Source of the DNA: Calothrix sp. NIES-4101
GTDB lineage: Bacteria > Cyanobacteriota > Cyanobacteriia > Cyanobacteriales > Nostocaceae
Assembly: GCA_004296455.1 (NCBI GenBank)
Contig: AP018280.1
Location: 5,506,794 to 5,570,793, forward strand
Length of the DNA stretch: 64,000 nucleotides
Reading direction: 5' to 3'
Both the position numbers and the translations under genes were made by a program. The first letter of the stretch is position 1. Each line of letters opens with the position of its first letter. Under the pieces are notes generated by a model, which searched no databases, had not been told where the DNA came from, and saw only the letters and a program-made list of their open reading frames with translations. Positions 19,101 to 28,723 of this stretch are shown in pieces.

Positions 19101-19241
19101 ATTGGCAGCAATCTGTCTCTAGATAAAGGAAAAAGCTGTTGGGGGAGTTACCTCCCTCTTTTGCTTTCTCTTTCATCTCCAAACTATTTCTTTATCCAAA
19201 ATTAATTTCACAAAAGACTAGCTGCAACCAAAGTCTTATGC

Positions 19242-19247
19242 TAAAAT
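19242..19247 (+). promoter_or_regulatory. Possible extended -10 box for tRNA-Met
   Basis: TGCTAAAAT at 19239-19247 resembles an extended -10 element (TGN plus TAAAAT), 40 bases before the tRNA. A clear -35 is not seen, so this is weak. Confidence 0.3.
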
Positions 19248-19286
19248 TAGAAATTGTTGAACATAACTTCTAGACAAAACTTTTCT

Positions 19287-19360
19287 GGCTCAGTAGCTCA
19301 GTTGGTTAGAGTAGGGGACTCATAAGCCCTTGGTCGTGCGTTCGAGTCGCACCTGAGCCA
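19287..19360 (+). tRNA. tRNA-Met (CAT), elongator type
   Basis: The 74-base cloverleaf has acceptor arms GGCTCAG and CTGAGCC, a D-arm GCTCAGTTGGTTAGAGT, the anticodon loop CTCATAA, and a T-arm GTGCGTTCGAGTCGCAC. The GGC..GCC acceptor and D-arm are close to elongator tRNA-Met and lack the initiator's unpaired first position. A tRNA-Ile2 with lysidine-modified CAT is the main alternative. The 3' CCA is not encoded. The anticodon stem has one A-G mismatch next to the loop. Confidence 0.9.
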
Positions 19361-19377
19361 TAAATATACTAATAATT

Positions 19378-19412
19378 AAAAGCTCCCTAGATGGAGCTTT
19401 TAGTTTTTTATT
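19378..19412 (+). terminator. Rho-independent terminator of the tRNA gene
   Basis: AAAAGCTCC (19378-19386) pairs perfectly with GGAGCTTTT (19393-19401), followed by TAGTTTTTTA. It begins 18 bases after the tRNA end. Confidence 0.85.
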
Positions 19413-19464
19413 AAAGAAAAACTCACGTCAAGACATACTATTGAATAATTTGCACATCTATTAA

Positions 19465-20244
19465 CTATTTAATCCCCACAACGCGAATGCGGCGATAATC
19501 AGCACTCCAAACCCCATCTCGGTAAAGTGAGGGTCTTAAGCGCTGTTCTGTTGTGTGAATGACCTGCTTTTGTTGTTCGGGAGAAAGCATACACAAGAAT
19601 CGACTCGCAAACATCAACAGCCAATTTTGCAAACCCGCATCACCATCAGATAATTTCGTCGGACGATTGAGTAAGACAGCATAAATAACATCAAATCCCT
19701 GCTTTTCTAAACGAGTCGCATAATCCCCAATACTAGGAAAATACCACAGAGAAGATACAGCTAATCCTTGCGAATCAAAATCAATCTCTTGTAATGAGCC
19801 TTTTAAGGCATCAATAATAGATTTAACATTACCTTGACCGCCAAATTCAGCCACGAAGCGGCCTCCGGGCTTTAGCGCTTGATAAATGCAAGTAATTACA
19901 GCATCGGCATCTGGTATCCAATGCAGTGCAGCATTCGAAAAAACCGCATCGAAATTTGTCTGAAATGCAAAAGAACGTGCATCAGCAACAGCAAAATTTA
20001 AGTCTAGATTTGGGTCTAAATAATTTGCTTTTGCCTTGGCAATCATAGCTGCATCAGCATCAATTCCTAATACTTTTGCTCCAGTTTCGGCGATTTTTGC
20101 CGTTAATTGTCCTGTACCACAACCTAAATCGAGAATACTTTCTTCTCGTTGTGGAGAAAGTAAATTGAGTAAATCTTCACCATATTTCCAGACAAAAGCA
20201 TGTTTGTCTTCATAGAGAGTTGTATCCCAGTTATTAGTAATCAT
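19465..20244 (-). CDS. Class I SAM-dependent methyltransferase
   Basis: The 259-residue protein has the Rossmann methyltransferase motifs: ILDLGCGTGQL (about 37-47) for the S-adenosylmethionine glycine loop, VLGIDADAAMI for the acidic residue that binds the ribose, and FDAVFSNAALHWIPD for motif II. The ALHW signature and overall size resemble trans-aconitate 2-methyltransferase (Tam) and related enzymes, but the substrate is uncertain. It is cytosolic. Its start lies 21 bases downstream of the sensor kinase stop on the same strand, so the two are probably co-transcribed. Confidence 0.88.
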   Translation of the reverse strand: MITNNWDTTLYEDKHAFVWKYGEDLLNLLSPQREESILDLGCGTGQLTAKIAETGAKVLGIDADAAMIAKAKANYLDPNLDLNFAVADARSFAFQTNFDAVFSNAALHWIPDADAVITCIYQALKPGGRFVAEFGGQGNVKSIIDALKGSLQEIDFDSQGLAVSSLWYFPSIGDYATRLEKQGFDVIYAVLLNRPTKLSDGDAGLQNWLLMFASRFLCMLSPEQQKQVIHTTEQRLRPSLYRDGVWSADYRRIRVVGIK

Positions 20245-20265
20245 CGCATGTAATGGTTGAGTAAT

Positions 20266-21681
20266 TTAATTAATAGGTAAACTGACAATAAATACACTTC
20301 CTTGTTCTAACTGAGAACTTACTGTGATGCTTCCTCCCATTGCTTCAACCAATGTTTTAACTATTGATAAACCTAAACCAGAACCACCGCTTGTACGATT
20401 ACGTGCTTCATCAATACGGTAAAAACGTTCAAATATTCGCGATTGATTTTGTAGAGAAATACCATAGCCGCGATCGCACACTTGAATAATCGCTTTTTCT
20501 CCTTCCTGTTTTAATTTAACTACTATTGTTGTATTAGGCTCAGAATATTTGCTAGCGTTGTCAATCAAATTTAATAAAACTTGTCGGAGACGGTTAACAT
20601 CAAATTTAGCGATAATTGGCTTATTCGCAGGATGAAACATAATGGTTCTAGAGTTTTTGTCATTAAACTTTTGTGCCATCTCAACAACTTCTAAAATTAA
20701 ATTATCTAAAATATTGCTTTCAATATGTAAATGTAAATTACCATTATCCGCACGTGCTAGTTCCAGTAAATCTTGCAATAGACTAATTGTGCGCTCGGCC
20801 TCTTCTGTAGCTGTTTCTAAAGCTTCAATTTGTAATTCTGTTAAATTATTTTTTCGTCGTAAAACACTTTCTAAATATCCACGAACTATAGTTAAAGGAG
20901 TACGTAATTCGTGGGATACATTACTCACAAATTGCCGTTCTTGTTCCCATGCTTGCGAAAGTCGCGATAGCATCATATTAAAAGTTTGTGCTAGTTCTTT
21001 AACTTCACTTGGAGCATTTTTAATTGATACTTGTGCCTCTCCTAAGTCTTGAGGTGAAATAATAGATGTCATTTGACTAAGATGACGTAAAGGAATGAGA
21101 GAATGCTTAATATAGTATGCGATCGCAAATGCCATGATCGTAATTACAGCAAAACTGATAATACTTAGGTCTCGCATCATTTGTGCAAACATTTGCTGTT
21201 CTTCAGTAATATCTTGAGCAATAGAAATATTACCTAATAATTGACCTTTGACTTCTAATGTCTTACCACATAATACAAAATAACGACCATTCAATTCATA
21301 TATTTGTGCCTTATTAGCCTGATTACTGAAGTTCATTAAATTAGTGGCTGTGGAATTTGGTAATAAATCCCAGGTAGTTGACTGCGCTAAAATCTGGTTA
21401 TTTGGACTTCTGAACAACAAAAAAGTATTATGAGTAGTTAAATTGTTGATTACCTTTTGTAGGACAGTCTCTTGTAAAGACATTTCCATGTAAATCTTGA
21501 TATCATGAGGCAAACGCGAAGATATTTGTTCGACATTACGCTTATGATTATCAATCATAATCTGCTGCATTTTCCAAGCCGTCCAAGTAGCGAGACTACC
21601 TAAACCCAACATGGAAAGTATAGCAACACCAAATGTTAGTCGAAGTCGTAAAGAAAATAAATCCAGTTTTTTGAATAACAC
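20266..21681 (-). CDS. HAMP-containing sensor histidine kinase
   Basis: This 471-residue membrane kinase has helices at about residues 17-36 and 171-192 enclosing an extracytoplasmic sensor loop of roughly 130 residues. A HAMP linker (193-245) follows, then a HisKA dimerisation domain with phospho-acceptor His257 (SNVSHELRTP), and an ATPase domain with N box (LIDNASKYS), G1 (DRGYGIS) and G2 (GGSGLGLSIV). All catalytic boxes look intact. No response regulator is adjacent, so it is an orphan here and its stimulus is unknown. The methyltransferase gene follows directly. Confidence 0.93.
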   Translation of the reverse strand: MLFKKLDLFSLRLRLTFGVAILSMLGLGSLATWTAWKMQQIMIDNHKRNVEQISSRLPHDIKIYMEMSLQETVLQKVINNLTTHNTFLLFRSPNNQILAQSTTWDLLPNSTATNLMNFSNQANKAQIYELNGRYFVLCGKTLEVKGQLLGNISIAQDITEEQQMFAQMMRDLSIISFAVITIMAFAIAYYIKHSLIPLRHLSQMTSIISPQDLGEAQVSIKNAPSEVKELAQTFNMMLSRLSQAWEQERQFVSNVSHELRTPLTIVRGYLESVLRRKNNLTELQIEALETATEEAERTISLLQDLLELARADNGNLHLHIESNILDNLILEVVEMAQKFNDKNSRTIMFHPANKPIIAKFDVNRLRQVLLNLIDNASKYSEPNTTIVVKLKQEGEKAIIQVCDRGYGISLQNQSRIFERFYRIDEARNRTSGGSGLGLSIVKTLVEAMGGSITVSSQLEQGSVFIVSLPIN

Positions 21682-21781
21682 GGTTTAGTAGGTAATAGGT
21701 TAAATTAATTGGTAATTTTCAATTGTAAATACCCAATCTATAGTAAAAATCTTTATAAAATGGTGTTTTTAATTAATGAGG

Positions 21782-21836
21782 AAAAACCCGTTTTCTCAAC
21801 AAACAAGTAGGATTTGATTATCTAAATCGGGTTTTT
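21782..21836 (-). terminator. Terminator-like inverted repeat after the DM13 gene
   Basis: AAAAACCCG (21782-21790) and CGGGTTTTT (21828-21836) can pair across a 37-base loop. Read leftwards, the hairpin ends in a T-run, as expected for stopping transcription from the DM13 lipoprotein gene before the kinase gene. Confidence 0.5.
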
Positions 21837-21884
21837 ATGAGGTTGAGTTTATAAATATCCTCAAATTCTTGATTGAATAAGTCA

Positions 21885-22355
21885 CTAACTACTTAAAGTC
21901 GCATAACCAAAAGTTGAATTAAATTGGCGACACCAAATAGCTACTGATTTAAAATCAGCTAATGCAATATCTTCAGGAATAGCATAGCGTTGAGAGCCTG
22001 TAGTTTTTCGTAAAGCAGCAAGCCGGACATAATCTTTCTCTCTCACACCACTGTTAGGAACTGAAGAGTTACGATATAAAATCACAAATAAATCTGGACC
22101 ATTGTCAGTTTTAAAATCTTGATCAAACTCGACAAAACTTCTACCATTTTCACTGACTATACGAGCATTACCCTCTATTGAATAATTCGCAGGTACGAAA
22201 CGTCCAATTTTTGCTGTCGATGTTTGGCTTTTCGTTCTCACGCTAGTAGTTGAAGATGTATCGGTTTGTGGAGAATTTGAACTAACTTCTCTAGAACAGC
22301 TAACAATTGATAATAGTGCGATCGCCATCAGAGGAATAAGTTTCAATTTCATCAT
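21885..22355 (-). CDS. DM13 domain lipoprotein
   Basis: The 156-residue protein begins with a lipoprotein signal peptide with lipobox SIVSC at about residue 20. A Ser/Thr-rich linker follows, then a DM13 domain from about residue 48 (GRFVPANYSIEGNARIV, FKTDNGPDLFVIL, VAIWCRQFNSTFGYATL). DM13 is a cytochrome-like or redox-associated beta domain found in secreted proteins, and its conserved cysteine is present in AIWCRQF. It is probably attached outside the plasma membrane. Its role and partners are unknown. Confidence 0.85.
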   Translation of the reverse strand: MMKLKLIPLMAIALLSIVSCSREVSSNSPQTDTSSTTSVRTKSQTSTAKIGRFVPANYSIEGNARIVSENGRSFVEFDQDFKTDNGPDLFVILYRNSSVPNSGVREKDYVRLAALRKTTGSQRYAIPEDIALADFKSVAIWCRQFNSTFGYATLSS

Positions 22356-22508
22356 TTTTTAAGATTTATGAAGGCATGAACTGAACATAGATATATATAA
22401 TTTAAAGCCTTTCAAGGCTAAAAAAATGAGTATAACCTGAGAATTTGTTTAAATTTTTTAGTACGGCTTTTCCGGCTGTTTTAATTCAAACTTAATTCAT
22501 CTTGGTTT

Positions 22509-24113
22509 CTATCTACTGAGTTTTAAAAGAGAAGAGTATTTATCCACATATACAGGGTGCGATCGCAAACGATATTTAACTTCTACTTCTTCTCGCAAAT
22601 CATTAGAGGGATTCAATATAAAGACTGTACTATTACGCCTGACAATTGTCGATAAAGACATGTCTTTTTGAATTAATTGAATTCTAACGTTGGTATCTAA
22701 AAGATAACTCAGGGAGAAAATATTGCCATAATTTACTCCAGAATCATCACTAATTAGAAGTGGAGCGGCAGCTTGATTAATCATTTGGGAAATTTCCGGA
22801 TTACCATAGCTCACGCTTTTATTCCACCATGTTTTTGTTTCGGAGCTAACTGCAATCGAAATTAAGCCCATTGACATGACAAAAGTGACAATTATTTGCC
22901 AAGCTTGTCGCCGAGCTAAAATACCATTATTGAGATTATAAATACACAAATATGCGACTGCTATTTGTATTCCTAAGACCGAAGGAATAAAATCTCTGGC
23001 TGAAGTTGATGCTGTTGCTCCCGATAGTAAAGATGTCCATACTAATGGGAATCCGGGAATCACAATTAAAGTAATCATAAATAACCAAGTTTTTATATTA
23101 GTAGTTAAATATAAGAAATAAAGAGAATAAACTACTAAAGCACAAAAAAATATACCTAAAAAGTAATCAAAGATATTATCTAAATTACCATCAATGTCAA
23201 AAAAAATACTCTTCCCTTGTAACAACCAAGATTGAATTAAATCAACTAATTTTAAAGCGGTGTAATTTCCCGTATTTCTACCTTTTAGCGGATCAAAATT
23301 ATTAATTAATATAACTATCCAGGGGCTAAAGAATAAAAAACTAACTAAGGAGGCCACAGTAAATGTCTCTACAGCTTTATTCCAGCGAAATTTATTAATA
23401 GTAGTTACATATATTACATGAGCTATAACTACAAAACCACTTAATAAAAATGTGTAGAGACTAAGTGCTAAAGTTAACGAATAAAGACCCCAATTAAAAA
23501 CTGGAGACTCAACATATTGATACTTTGAATCAAGTCGAATCGCCCTTAGTAACGAAGCACTTGATACCAAGATAGTCACAGCCCATAGCATATATTCGCT
23601 GGCTTCCTGGGCATAAAGAAAATGAAGCGGTGAAGATGATAAGATTGCGATCGCAATCCAACATACACCCAATGGCACCTTAAATAATTCCCAGCATAGC
23701 CAATACATTGCTGTTATCGCCAATAGGCTCATCAGCACAGATAAACTTCTAATTGCTGTCACTGAATTAACAAATATTTGCCCAAATATCTGTACCCAAA
23801 AACGAGCAACAATATAATATAGTGGCGGATGTTGTGGGTCTTCCACTGCTAAAGACCTAATTGTGTCGCTCCAATCCCGTTCATTATTAATATTTTGATA
23901 CCGAAAAAGATTATCTGGTGAAATAATTTGACCATTAAATAGTCGTTGTTTAACCTCATCCTTTGTATATCCAGACAAGCGTAACATTGTGTACGTTTCA
24001 TCATGGCTAAAAACCTTGATATCTAGGTTTACACAGCGAAAAAATACACCCAGCACTAAAACCACAACAATAAAATACCGCAGCCAATTAGGAGCAATTC
24101 GTAGATGCCGCAT
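22509..24113 (-). CDS. Glycosyltransferase family 39-like membrane protein
   Basis: The 534-residue protein has about ten to twelve membrane segments. The N-terminal loop SHDETYTMLRLSGY carries the acidic pair expected in GT-C transferases, and DPQHPPLYYIVARFW is a strong PMT/ArnT (GT39/GT83) signature. Such enzymes move a sugar from a polyprenyl-phosphate carrier to lipid or protein outside the membrane. The acceptor is unknown. It may contribute to envelope glycan together with the polysaccharide locus at 40-55 kb, but the two are 16 kb apart. Confidence 0.85.
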   Translation of the reverse strand: MRHLRIAPNWLRYFIVVVLVLGVFFRCVNLDIKVFSHDETYTMLRLSGYTKDEVKQRLFNGQIISPDNLFRYQNINNERDWSDTIRSLAVEDPQHPPLYYIVARFWVQIFGQIFVNSVTAIRSLSVLMSLLAITAMYWLCWELFKVPLGVCWIAIAILSSSPLHFLYAQEASEYMLWAVTILVSSASLLRAIRLDSKYQYVESPVFNWGLYSLTLALSLYTFLLSGFVVIAHVIYVTTINKFRWNKAVETFTVASLVSFLFFSPWIVILINNFDPLKGRNTGNYTALKLVDLIQSWLLQGKSIFFDIDGNLDNIFDYFLGIFFCALVVYSLYFLYLTTNIKTWLFMITLIVIPGFPLVWTSLLSGATASTSARDFIPSVLGIQIAVAYLCIYNLNNGILARRQAWQIIVTFVMSMGLISIAVSSETKTWWNKSVSYGNPEISQMINQAAAPLLISDDSGVNYGNIFSLSYLLDTNVRIQLIQKDMSLSTIVRRNSTVFILNPSNDLREEVEVKYRLRSHPVYVDKYSSLLKLSR

Positions 24114-24346
24114 ATTAAAAAGGGAAAGAATAACAGAGGAAAAAGTATAGGGAAAAACTTAAGAACCTGATTTCTTCCCTATCTAAAATTCCAACTTAAG
24201 CACTATCAATTAAACAATTGATTTTATCTGCTAACAAGAATACTTTGCATATCTATCCCTATGTGCATCTGCGTCCATTTACATTTTTCTCTGATTATCT
24301 GTATTCAGATACTTCAGATACATTATTTCCCCCGTAGCATCCGGAA

Positions 24347-25270
24347 TTAATTTGCATGATTCGTACTGCTATAACGAACCCTAGTTCCTGCCCACAATAA
24401 CTTCTCACGCAATGTTTGATAATAGGAATTGTTCTCTCGCAGGATAATAAACTTAGCTCGGCACTCCGCCATCCGAATATCGACACGATGTCCAGGCCAA
24501 ATCGAAGTCGCCAGAACTCCATCCATCCACAATTTTGTACTCAAATCGTAATCTCCCAGAGGCCAAATACTCACAACGGAACCAGGAGGTAAAACAATTG
24601 GACGACTCGAAAGACTCATGGGACAAATTGGAGTCACAGTCAGTGCTTCCATCCCATCGTGCATAATGGGACCATTTGCGGAAACAGTGTACCCTGTCGA
24701 ACCCGTGGGTGTAGAAATTATTAGTCCGTCTCCAACATACTGGTCAATCACTTCCCCATCAATTTCCATTTCTAAAATTGACGTAATCATGCGGTCAGCC
24801 GAAGCGGGTTTGACACACATTTCATTTAACGCCAAATATCTTTCCGTCACAGGTTCTAAATTAGAGCCATGTCCTTCATATAAAGCCGCCTGCAACATCA
24901 TCCGTCGTTGAATTGCATAGCGGTCTTCTAACAAGCGATCCCAAACGTTTTCTGTATCTTGAAATTCTTCTACCGATTCAGTCAAAAATCCTAAATGCCC
25001 GCCAACATTGACACCTAATATGGGAATACCAGCCGGAGATAAATGCCTGGCAGCAGTTAATACGGTACCGTCACCACCAAGCACCAATGCCAAGTCTATA
25101 GTCCCAGCCGCAGAAGCCAAAAAAACTGGATAGGGATTATCTTTTGGCCCGCTTGGTCCCATCAAGACTTGGCAATTGCGATTTTCCAGTTGCTTGGCAC
25201 AAATCTCTGCCCAACGTTTGCTTTGAACATCTCGCGCCTTATAAGCAATAATTACCTGCTTTAGCTCCAC
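24347..25270 (-). CDS. nadK: NAD(+) kinase, start corrected to internal GTG
   Basis: This enzyme phosphorylates NAD to NADP using ATP or polyphosphate. The ATP-grasp-like glycine motif GGDGTVLTAARHL and the NAD-site motif PTGSTGYTVSANGP are both clear. The open frame extends upstream to 25345, but that extension overlaps ndhE. The GTG at 25270 gives 307 residues starting VELKQVIIAYKA, the start I expect from cyanobacterial homologues. It sits seven bases after the ndhE stop, so translation is probably coupled. It is the last gene of the ndhA-I-G-E cluster. Cyanobacteria usually have two NAD kinases. Confidence 0.92.
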   Translation of the reverse strand: MELKQVIIAYKARDVQSKRWAEICAKQLENRNCQVLMGPSGPKDNPYPVFLASAAGTIDLALVLGGDGTVLTAARHLSPAGIPILGVNVGGHLGFLTESVEEFQDTENVWDRLLEDRYAIQRRMMLQAALYEGHGSNLEPVTERYLALNEMCVKPASADRMITSILEMEIDGEVIDQYVGDGLIISTPTGSTGYTVSANGPIMHDGMEALTVTPICPMSLSSRPIVLPPGSVVSIWPLGDYDLSTKLWMDGVLATSIWPGHRVDIRMAECRAKFIILRENNSYYQTLREKLLWAGTRVRYSSTNHAN

Positions 25271-25277
25271 ACGAATA

Positions 25278-25583
25278 CTACCATTTGAGGAGGTTGAACT
25301 GCTCCATATCGACAGTATCGCGATTGCGATAAATTGCCAATACAATAGCCAATCCTACCGCCGCTTCCGCCGCAGCTACAGTAATGACGAATACCGTAAA
25401 TACTTGACCTTTTATTTCTGTGGGGTCAAGGTAGTTAGAAAATGCCATTAAGTTGAGATTAACAGCATTCAGCAGTAATTCAATTGACATCAGAACTCTG
25501 ACAGCATTACGACTAGTAATTAGACCGTAAATTCCGATGCAAAACAAAGCGGCAGCAAGTAACAAAAAGTATTGAAGTTGCAT
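25278..25583 (-). CDS. ndhE: NDH-1 subunit NdhE (NuoK-like)
   Basis: The 101-residue protein has three membrane helices and the conserved Glu residues of the NuoK/NdhE family ([25 protein letters not shown]). It is a proton-pumping membrane subunit of the cyanobacterial NDH-1 complex, which works in respiration, cyclic electron flow and CO2 uptake. Its length is standard. The order ndhA-ndhI-ndhG-ndhE is the usual cyanobacterial one. Confidence 0.97.
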   Translation of the reverse strand: MQLQYFLLLAAALFCIGIYGLITSRNAVRVLMSIELLLNAVNLNLMAFSNYLDPTEIKGQVFTVFVITVAAAEAAVGLAIVLAIYRNRDTVDMEQFNLLKW

Positions 25584-25785
25584 TGATTTTTGATTTATTT
25601 GATTATTGGTTACTCAGTAATTTGTGATTGGGTATTAATTATCAGGTATTAGCTATGGGATATTTTGTGATTAAGTCAGTGGTTAGAATCAAAACCAACA
25701 GTACTGTCTTTGGGACTGAGATTTAATTAAGCCTACCTACTTAACTTTTAACTATTGCCGATTAACACCCAATAACAATTAACCA

Positions 25786-26394
25786 TTATTCATTTTCACT
25801 ACCTGAAGAAATTAATTCTCTCGGACGTTCAGGTAAAGTCAATAATGTTTGCGGAACACCAGAAGCATCAACTTCAGGTAAGTATTCGCGACGTGCCAGA
25901 ATAATTGCACCAACCATTGCCATCAATAACAAAACTGAAGCAAGTTCAAAAGGCAGTAAGAAATCGCTGAAGAAATGTTCGCCAATCAAAATAATCGGGT
26001 TATCTACAGGAGTTGCAGTGGAATGTGACCAAGGAGTCGCTAGTACCATTGTGCTTAGAAGTGCAAATAATCCAAAGCTAACGACTGCTGTGAGGGCTTT
26101 ACGTACCCAAGCATTGGGGAAAGGCGTAAAGTTTTGGCGTTTGTTTACTAACATGATGGCAAACAGAATTAATACGTTGATTGCACCAACGTAGATAAGT
26201 AATTGTGCTGCTGCTACAAAATCAGCATTTAGTAATAGATATAAGCCGGAAATGCTGAGAAATACGCCACCTAATAAAAAGGCAGAATGAACAATATTGT
26301 TTAACAAAACTACACCTAGCGCCGCTCCAATCATCATCAGCGCGAGGATAGCAAACGAAACCAGTTGTACGCCTTCGGCTAAATTCACTTTCAC
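25786..26394 (-). CDS. ndhG: NDH-1 subunit NdhG (NuoJ-like)
   Basis: This 202-residue membrane subunit has five helices. It carries the family stretches SAFLLGGVFLSISGLYLLL, LIYVGAINVLILFAIMLVN and LLMAMVGAIILARR. It belongs to the NDH-1 membrane arm next to NdhE and NdhA. It lies between ndhI and ndhE, with gaps of 114 and 202 bases that hold AT-rich repeats only. Confidence 0.97.
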   Translation of the reverse strand: MKVNLAEGVQLVSFAILALMMIGAALGVVLLNNIVHSAFLLGGVFLSISGLYLLLNADFVAAAQLLIYVGAINVLILFAIMLVNKRQNFTPFPNAWVRKALTAVVSFGLFALLSTMVLATPWSHSTATPVDNPIILIGEHFFSDFLLPFELASVLLLMAMVGAIILARREYLPEVDASGVPQTLLTLPERPRELISSGSENE

Positions 26395-26508
26395 TTATCC
26401 TTTCTTGATCGCAAGTTATGACTTAGTTAATTGGTGATAGTTATTTGTTAATCAGTAATTCCCAAAAATTCTGCCAATCACAACTAACCGTTAACCATTA
26501 ACTAATGA

Positions 26509-27093
26509 TTATTTTTCTGTTTGTTCAACTAAGTCTTCGGGACGAGAACCTGCACGAGGTGCGTCAACAGGTAAATCGTGCGGATCCATGACACCTTTCG
26601 GGAGGTAGACGAACTCACGTAGTGGAGTCACCATTGGGTCGTTAGTCACCTTATAAGGTAAACGACCGAGGGCTACGCTATCGTAGTTTAATTCGTGGCG
26701 ATCGTAAGTCGATAGTTCGTATTCTTCTGTCATCGATAAGCAATTTGTCGGGCAAAATTCTACGCAGTTACCACAGAAGATACAAACCCCAAAGTCAATA
26801 CTGTAGTGCTTAAGTTTTTTCTTTTTAGTCGCTTTATCAAATTCCCAATCGACTACAGGTAGGTTGATGGGACATACCCGGACACAAACTTCGCAGGCAA
26901 TACATTTATCAAATTCGTAGTGTATTCGACCACGAAAGCGTTCGCTAGGAATCAATTTTTCGTAAGGATATTGGACAGTGACAGGACGACGACGCATGTG
27001 ATCGAAAGTCACAGAAAGCCCCTCGCCGATATATTTTCCGGCTTGCACTGCGTCCTTGGCGTAGTCTCCAACTTGTTTAAGGAATTTCAGCAT
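26509..27093 (-). CDS. ndhI: NDH-1 iron-sulphur subunit NdhI
   Basis: The 194-residue protein carries two [4Fe-4S] ferredoxin motifs: Cys64/67/70/74 ([12 protein letters not shown]) and Cys104/107/110/114 ([12 protein letters not shown]). It passes electrons to plastoquinone in NDH-1 and is peripheral on the cytoplasmic side. Both clusters are complete and the length is normal. The basic C-terminal extension, about 40 residues, is typical of the cyanobacterial and plastid form. Confidence 0.97.
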   Translation of the reverse strand: MLKFLKQVGDYAKDAVQAGKYIGEGLSVTFDHMRRRPVTVQYPYEKLIPSERFRGRIHYEFDKCIACEVCVRVCPINLPVVDWEFDKATKKKKLKHYSIDFGVCIFCGNCVEFCPTNCLSMTEEYELSTYDRHELNYDSVALGRLPYKVTNDPMVTPLREFVYLPKGVMDPHDLPVDAPRAGSRPEDLVEQTEK

Positions 27094-27133
27094 AAATTTT
27101 CACACTCTCTCTTTAAAGTCAGGAGTCATGACA

Positions 27134-27164
27134 CTTGATTTTCGTTCTGAAATCGAAAATCAAG
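27134..27164. repeat. Perfect 11-bp hairpin in the ndhA-ndhI spacer
   Basis: CTTGATTTTCG (27134-27144) and CGAAAATCAAG (27154-27164) pair exactly over a nine-base loop. It sits between ndhA and ndhI and could stabilise or process the message. There is no T-run for termination. Confidence 0.55.
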
Positions 27165-27183
27165 CGCCAGAACATTACTCTTC

Positions 27184-28302
27184 TTATCCACCGAAAGCAA
27201 CAGGGAAAACTAATTTTAATGCTGCTGTCAAGAGTAAATTTACTAAAGCTACAGGCAACAAAAATTTCCAACCTAAATCTAGTAGTTGGTCAATACGAAC
27301 CCGTGGCACTGTCCAACGTAACAAAATTGCTAAGAAGACAAGGAAGTAAGCTTTGAGCAAAGTCATCGTGACACCCAATGATGCTGTAATCACTTGCAGC
27401 ACTGGTTCAGTTTCGCTGACACCTAGCCAATTAGCAATGAGGCTAATGGGGAGGGGGAAATCCCATCCACCAAGGTAGAGTACAGATACAAGTAAAGCCG
27501 AGAGTACAAGGTTGATGTAGGAACTCAGGTAAAATAAAGCGAATTTCATCCCTGAATACTCGGTTTGATAACCCGCGACAATTTCTTCTTCGGCTTCTGG
27601 TAAGTCGAAAGGCATCCGTTCGCATTCTGCCAGGGCTGCAATCCAAAAGATAATAAAGCCAACAGGTTGCCGCCAAACGTTCCAGCCCAAAATTCCATAG
27701 CCAGATTGCTGGTTGACAATATCAACGGTGCTGAGGCTATTAGACATCATCGCGATCGCAAGTACAGCTAGTGCGAGTGGGATTTCATAGCTAATCGATT
27801 GCGCTGCTGCCCGTAATCCACCTAAAAGCGAATATTTATTATTGGATGCATAACCTGCCATTAACAATCCAATTGGTTGAATGCTAGACAGGGCAATCCA
27901 CAAAAATACCCCCATCCCGACATCGGTAATTACCAAATTTTGTCCAAATGGCACAATCAGGTAGGACAAAAATACAGGTAATACAACAATGATGGGGCCA
28001 AGGGTAAAGAGTAAAGGATCAGCCTTTGCAGGCACAATATCTTCTTTGAATACCAGTTTCAACCCGTCCGCCACAGGTGCTAACAAACCTAAAGGACCGA
28101 TATATTCAGGACCAATCCGTTGTTGAGCTGCTGCCGAAATTTTCCGCTCCAGCCAAACGCAAACCAGTACCCCAACTGTGGCACCAATCAGCATTAAAAT
28201 CATCGGTAACGGCATCCAAATCGCTTTGGCTGTGCCTGCTGGCAGTCCCAATTCCTTTAGGGAATCAATAAATGTTCCTTGCAGATCAATTCCTGAGTTC
28301 AT
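27184..28302 (-). CDS. ndhA: NDH-1 subunit NdhA (NuoH-like)
   Basis: The 372-residue membrane protein has eight helices. Conserved quinone-site loops are present: [22 protein letters not shown] and the [19 protein letters not shown] acidic loop. It joins the membrane and hydrophilic arms of NDH-1. It is the first gene of the ndh cluster. The 421-base gap to gltA probably holds its promoter. Confidence 0.97.
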   Translation of the reverse strand: MNSGIDLQGTFIDSLKELGLPAGTAKAIWMPLPMILMLIGATVGVLVCVWLERKISAAAQQRIGPEYIGPLGLLAPVADGLKLVFKEDIVPAKADPLLFTLGPIIVVLPVFLSYLIVPFGQNLVITDVGMGVFLWIALSSIQPIGLLMAGYASNNKYSLLGGLRAAAQSISYEIPLALAVLAIAMMSNSLSTVDIVNQQSGYGILGWNVWRQPVGFIIFWIAALAECERMPFDLPEAEEEIVAGYQTEYSGMKFALFYLSSYINLVLSALLVSVLYLGGWDFPLPISLIANWLGVSETEPVLQVITASLGVTMTLLKAYFLVFLAILLRWTVPRVRIDQLLDLGWKFLLPVALVNLLLTAALKLVFPVAFGG

Positions 28303-28723
28303 GTTTCCGCTCTATGAGTCAATGAAAGGTAGAAGTTAGAAGATAAAAAGCCAAAAACAAAACATATCTCCGGATCATTATCCTTATATATTCCCTTTTA
28401 TCCTTTCCTCTCTTTCTCCATCCTTTCTTTATTTGTTAGTCCATGTTGATTGACAACAATGTAAACTTGTTCATAAATGTAAATCCAGCCATTAAATATC
28501 GCTATGGATAGTTAAAGTAGCTGAAGATTTTTTGCAATCCCATGCTTAGTATATCGTTGGATGGTTTTTGACTGATTTGAGTCAATGAGAAAATCTACTT
28601 ATGATATGGATTGAGATTTACAAATTGGGAGAGCAGGAGATAGGGAGAGGCAAAAATTGTTTTTGTCACTATTTTCGTCCCCATATCTATCCCCCACTTC
28701 AGCACATCCCCTTTTCCCTATTT
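28303..28723. other. Intergenic region gltA to ndhA
   Basis: These 421 bases hold no gene. Some reading frames run through low-complexity pyrimidine-rich DNA and look spurious. The ndhA promoter is likely here, but no box is convincing. Confidence 0.35.

Noticed and set aside
20266-21681. Assigning the sensor kinase to a named cyanobacterial system
   Set aside because: Domain layout is common to several kinases and no partner regulator is adjacent.
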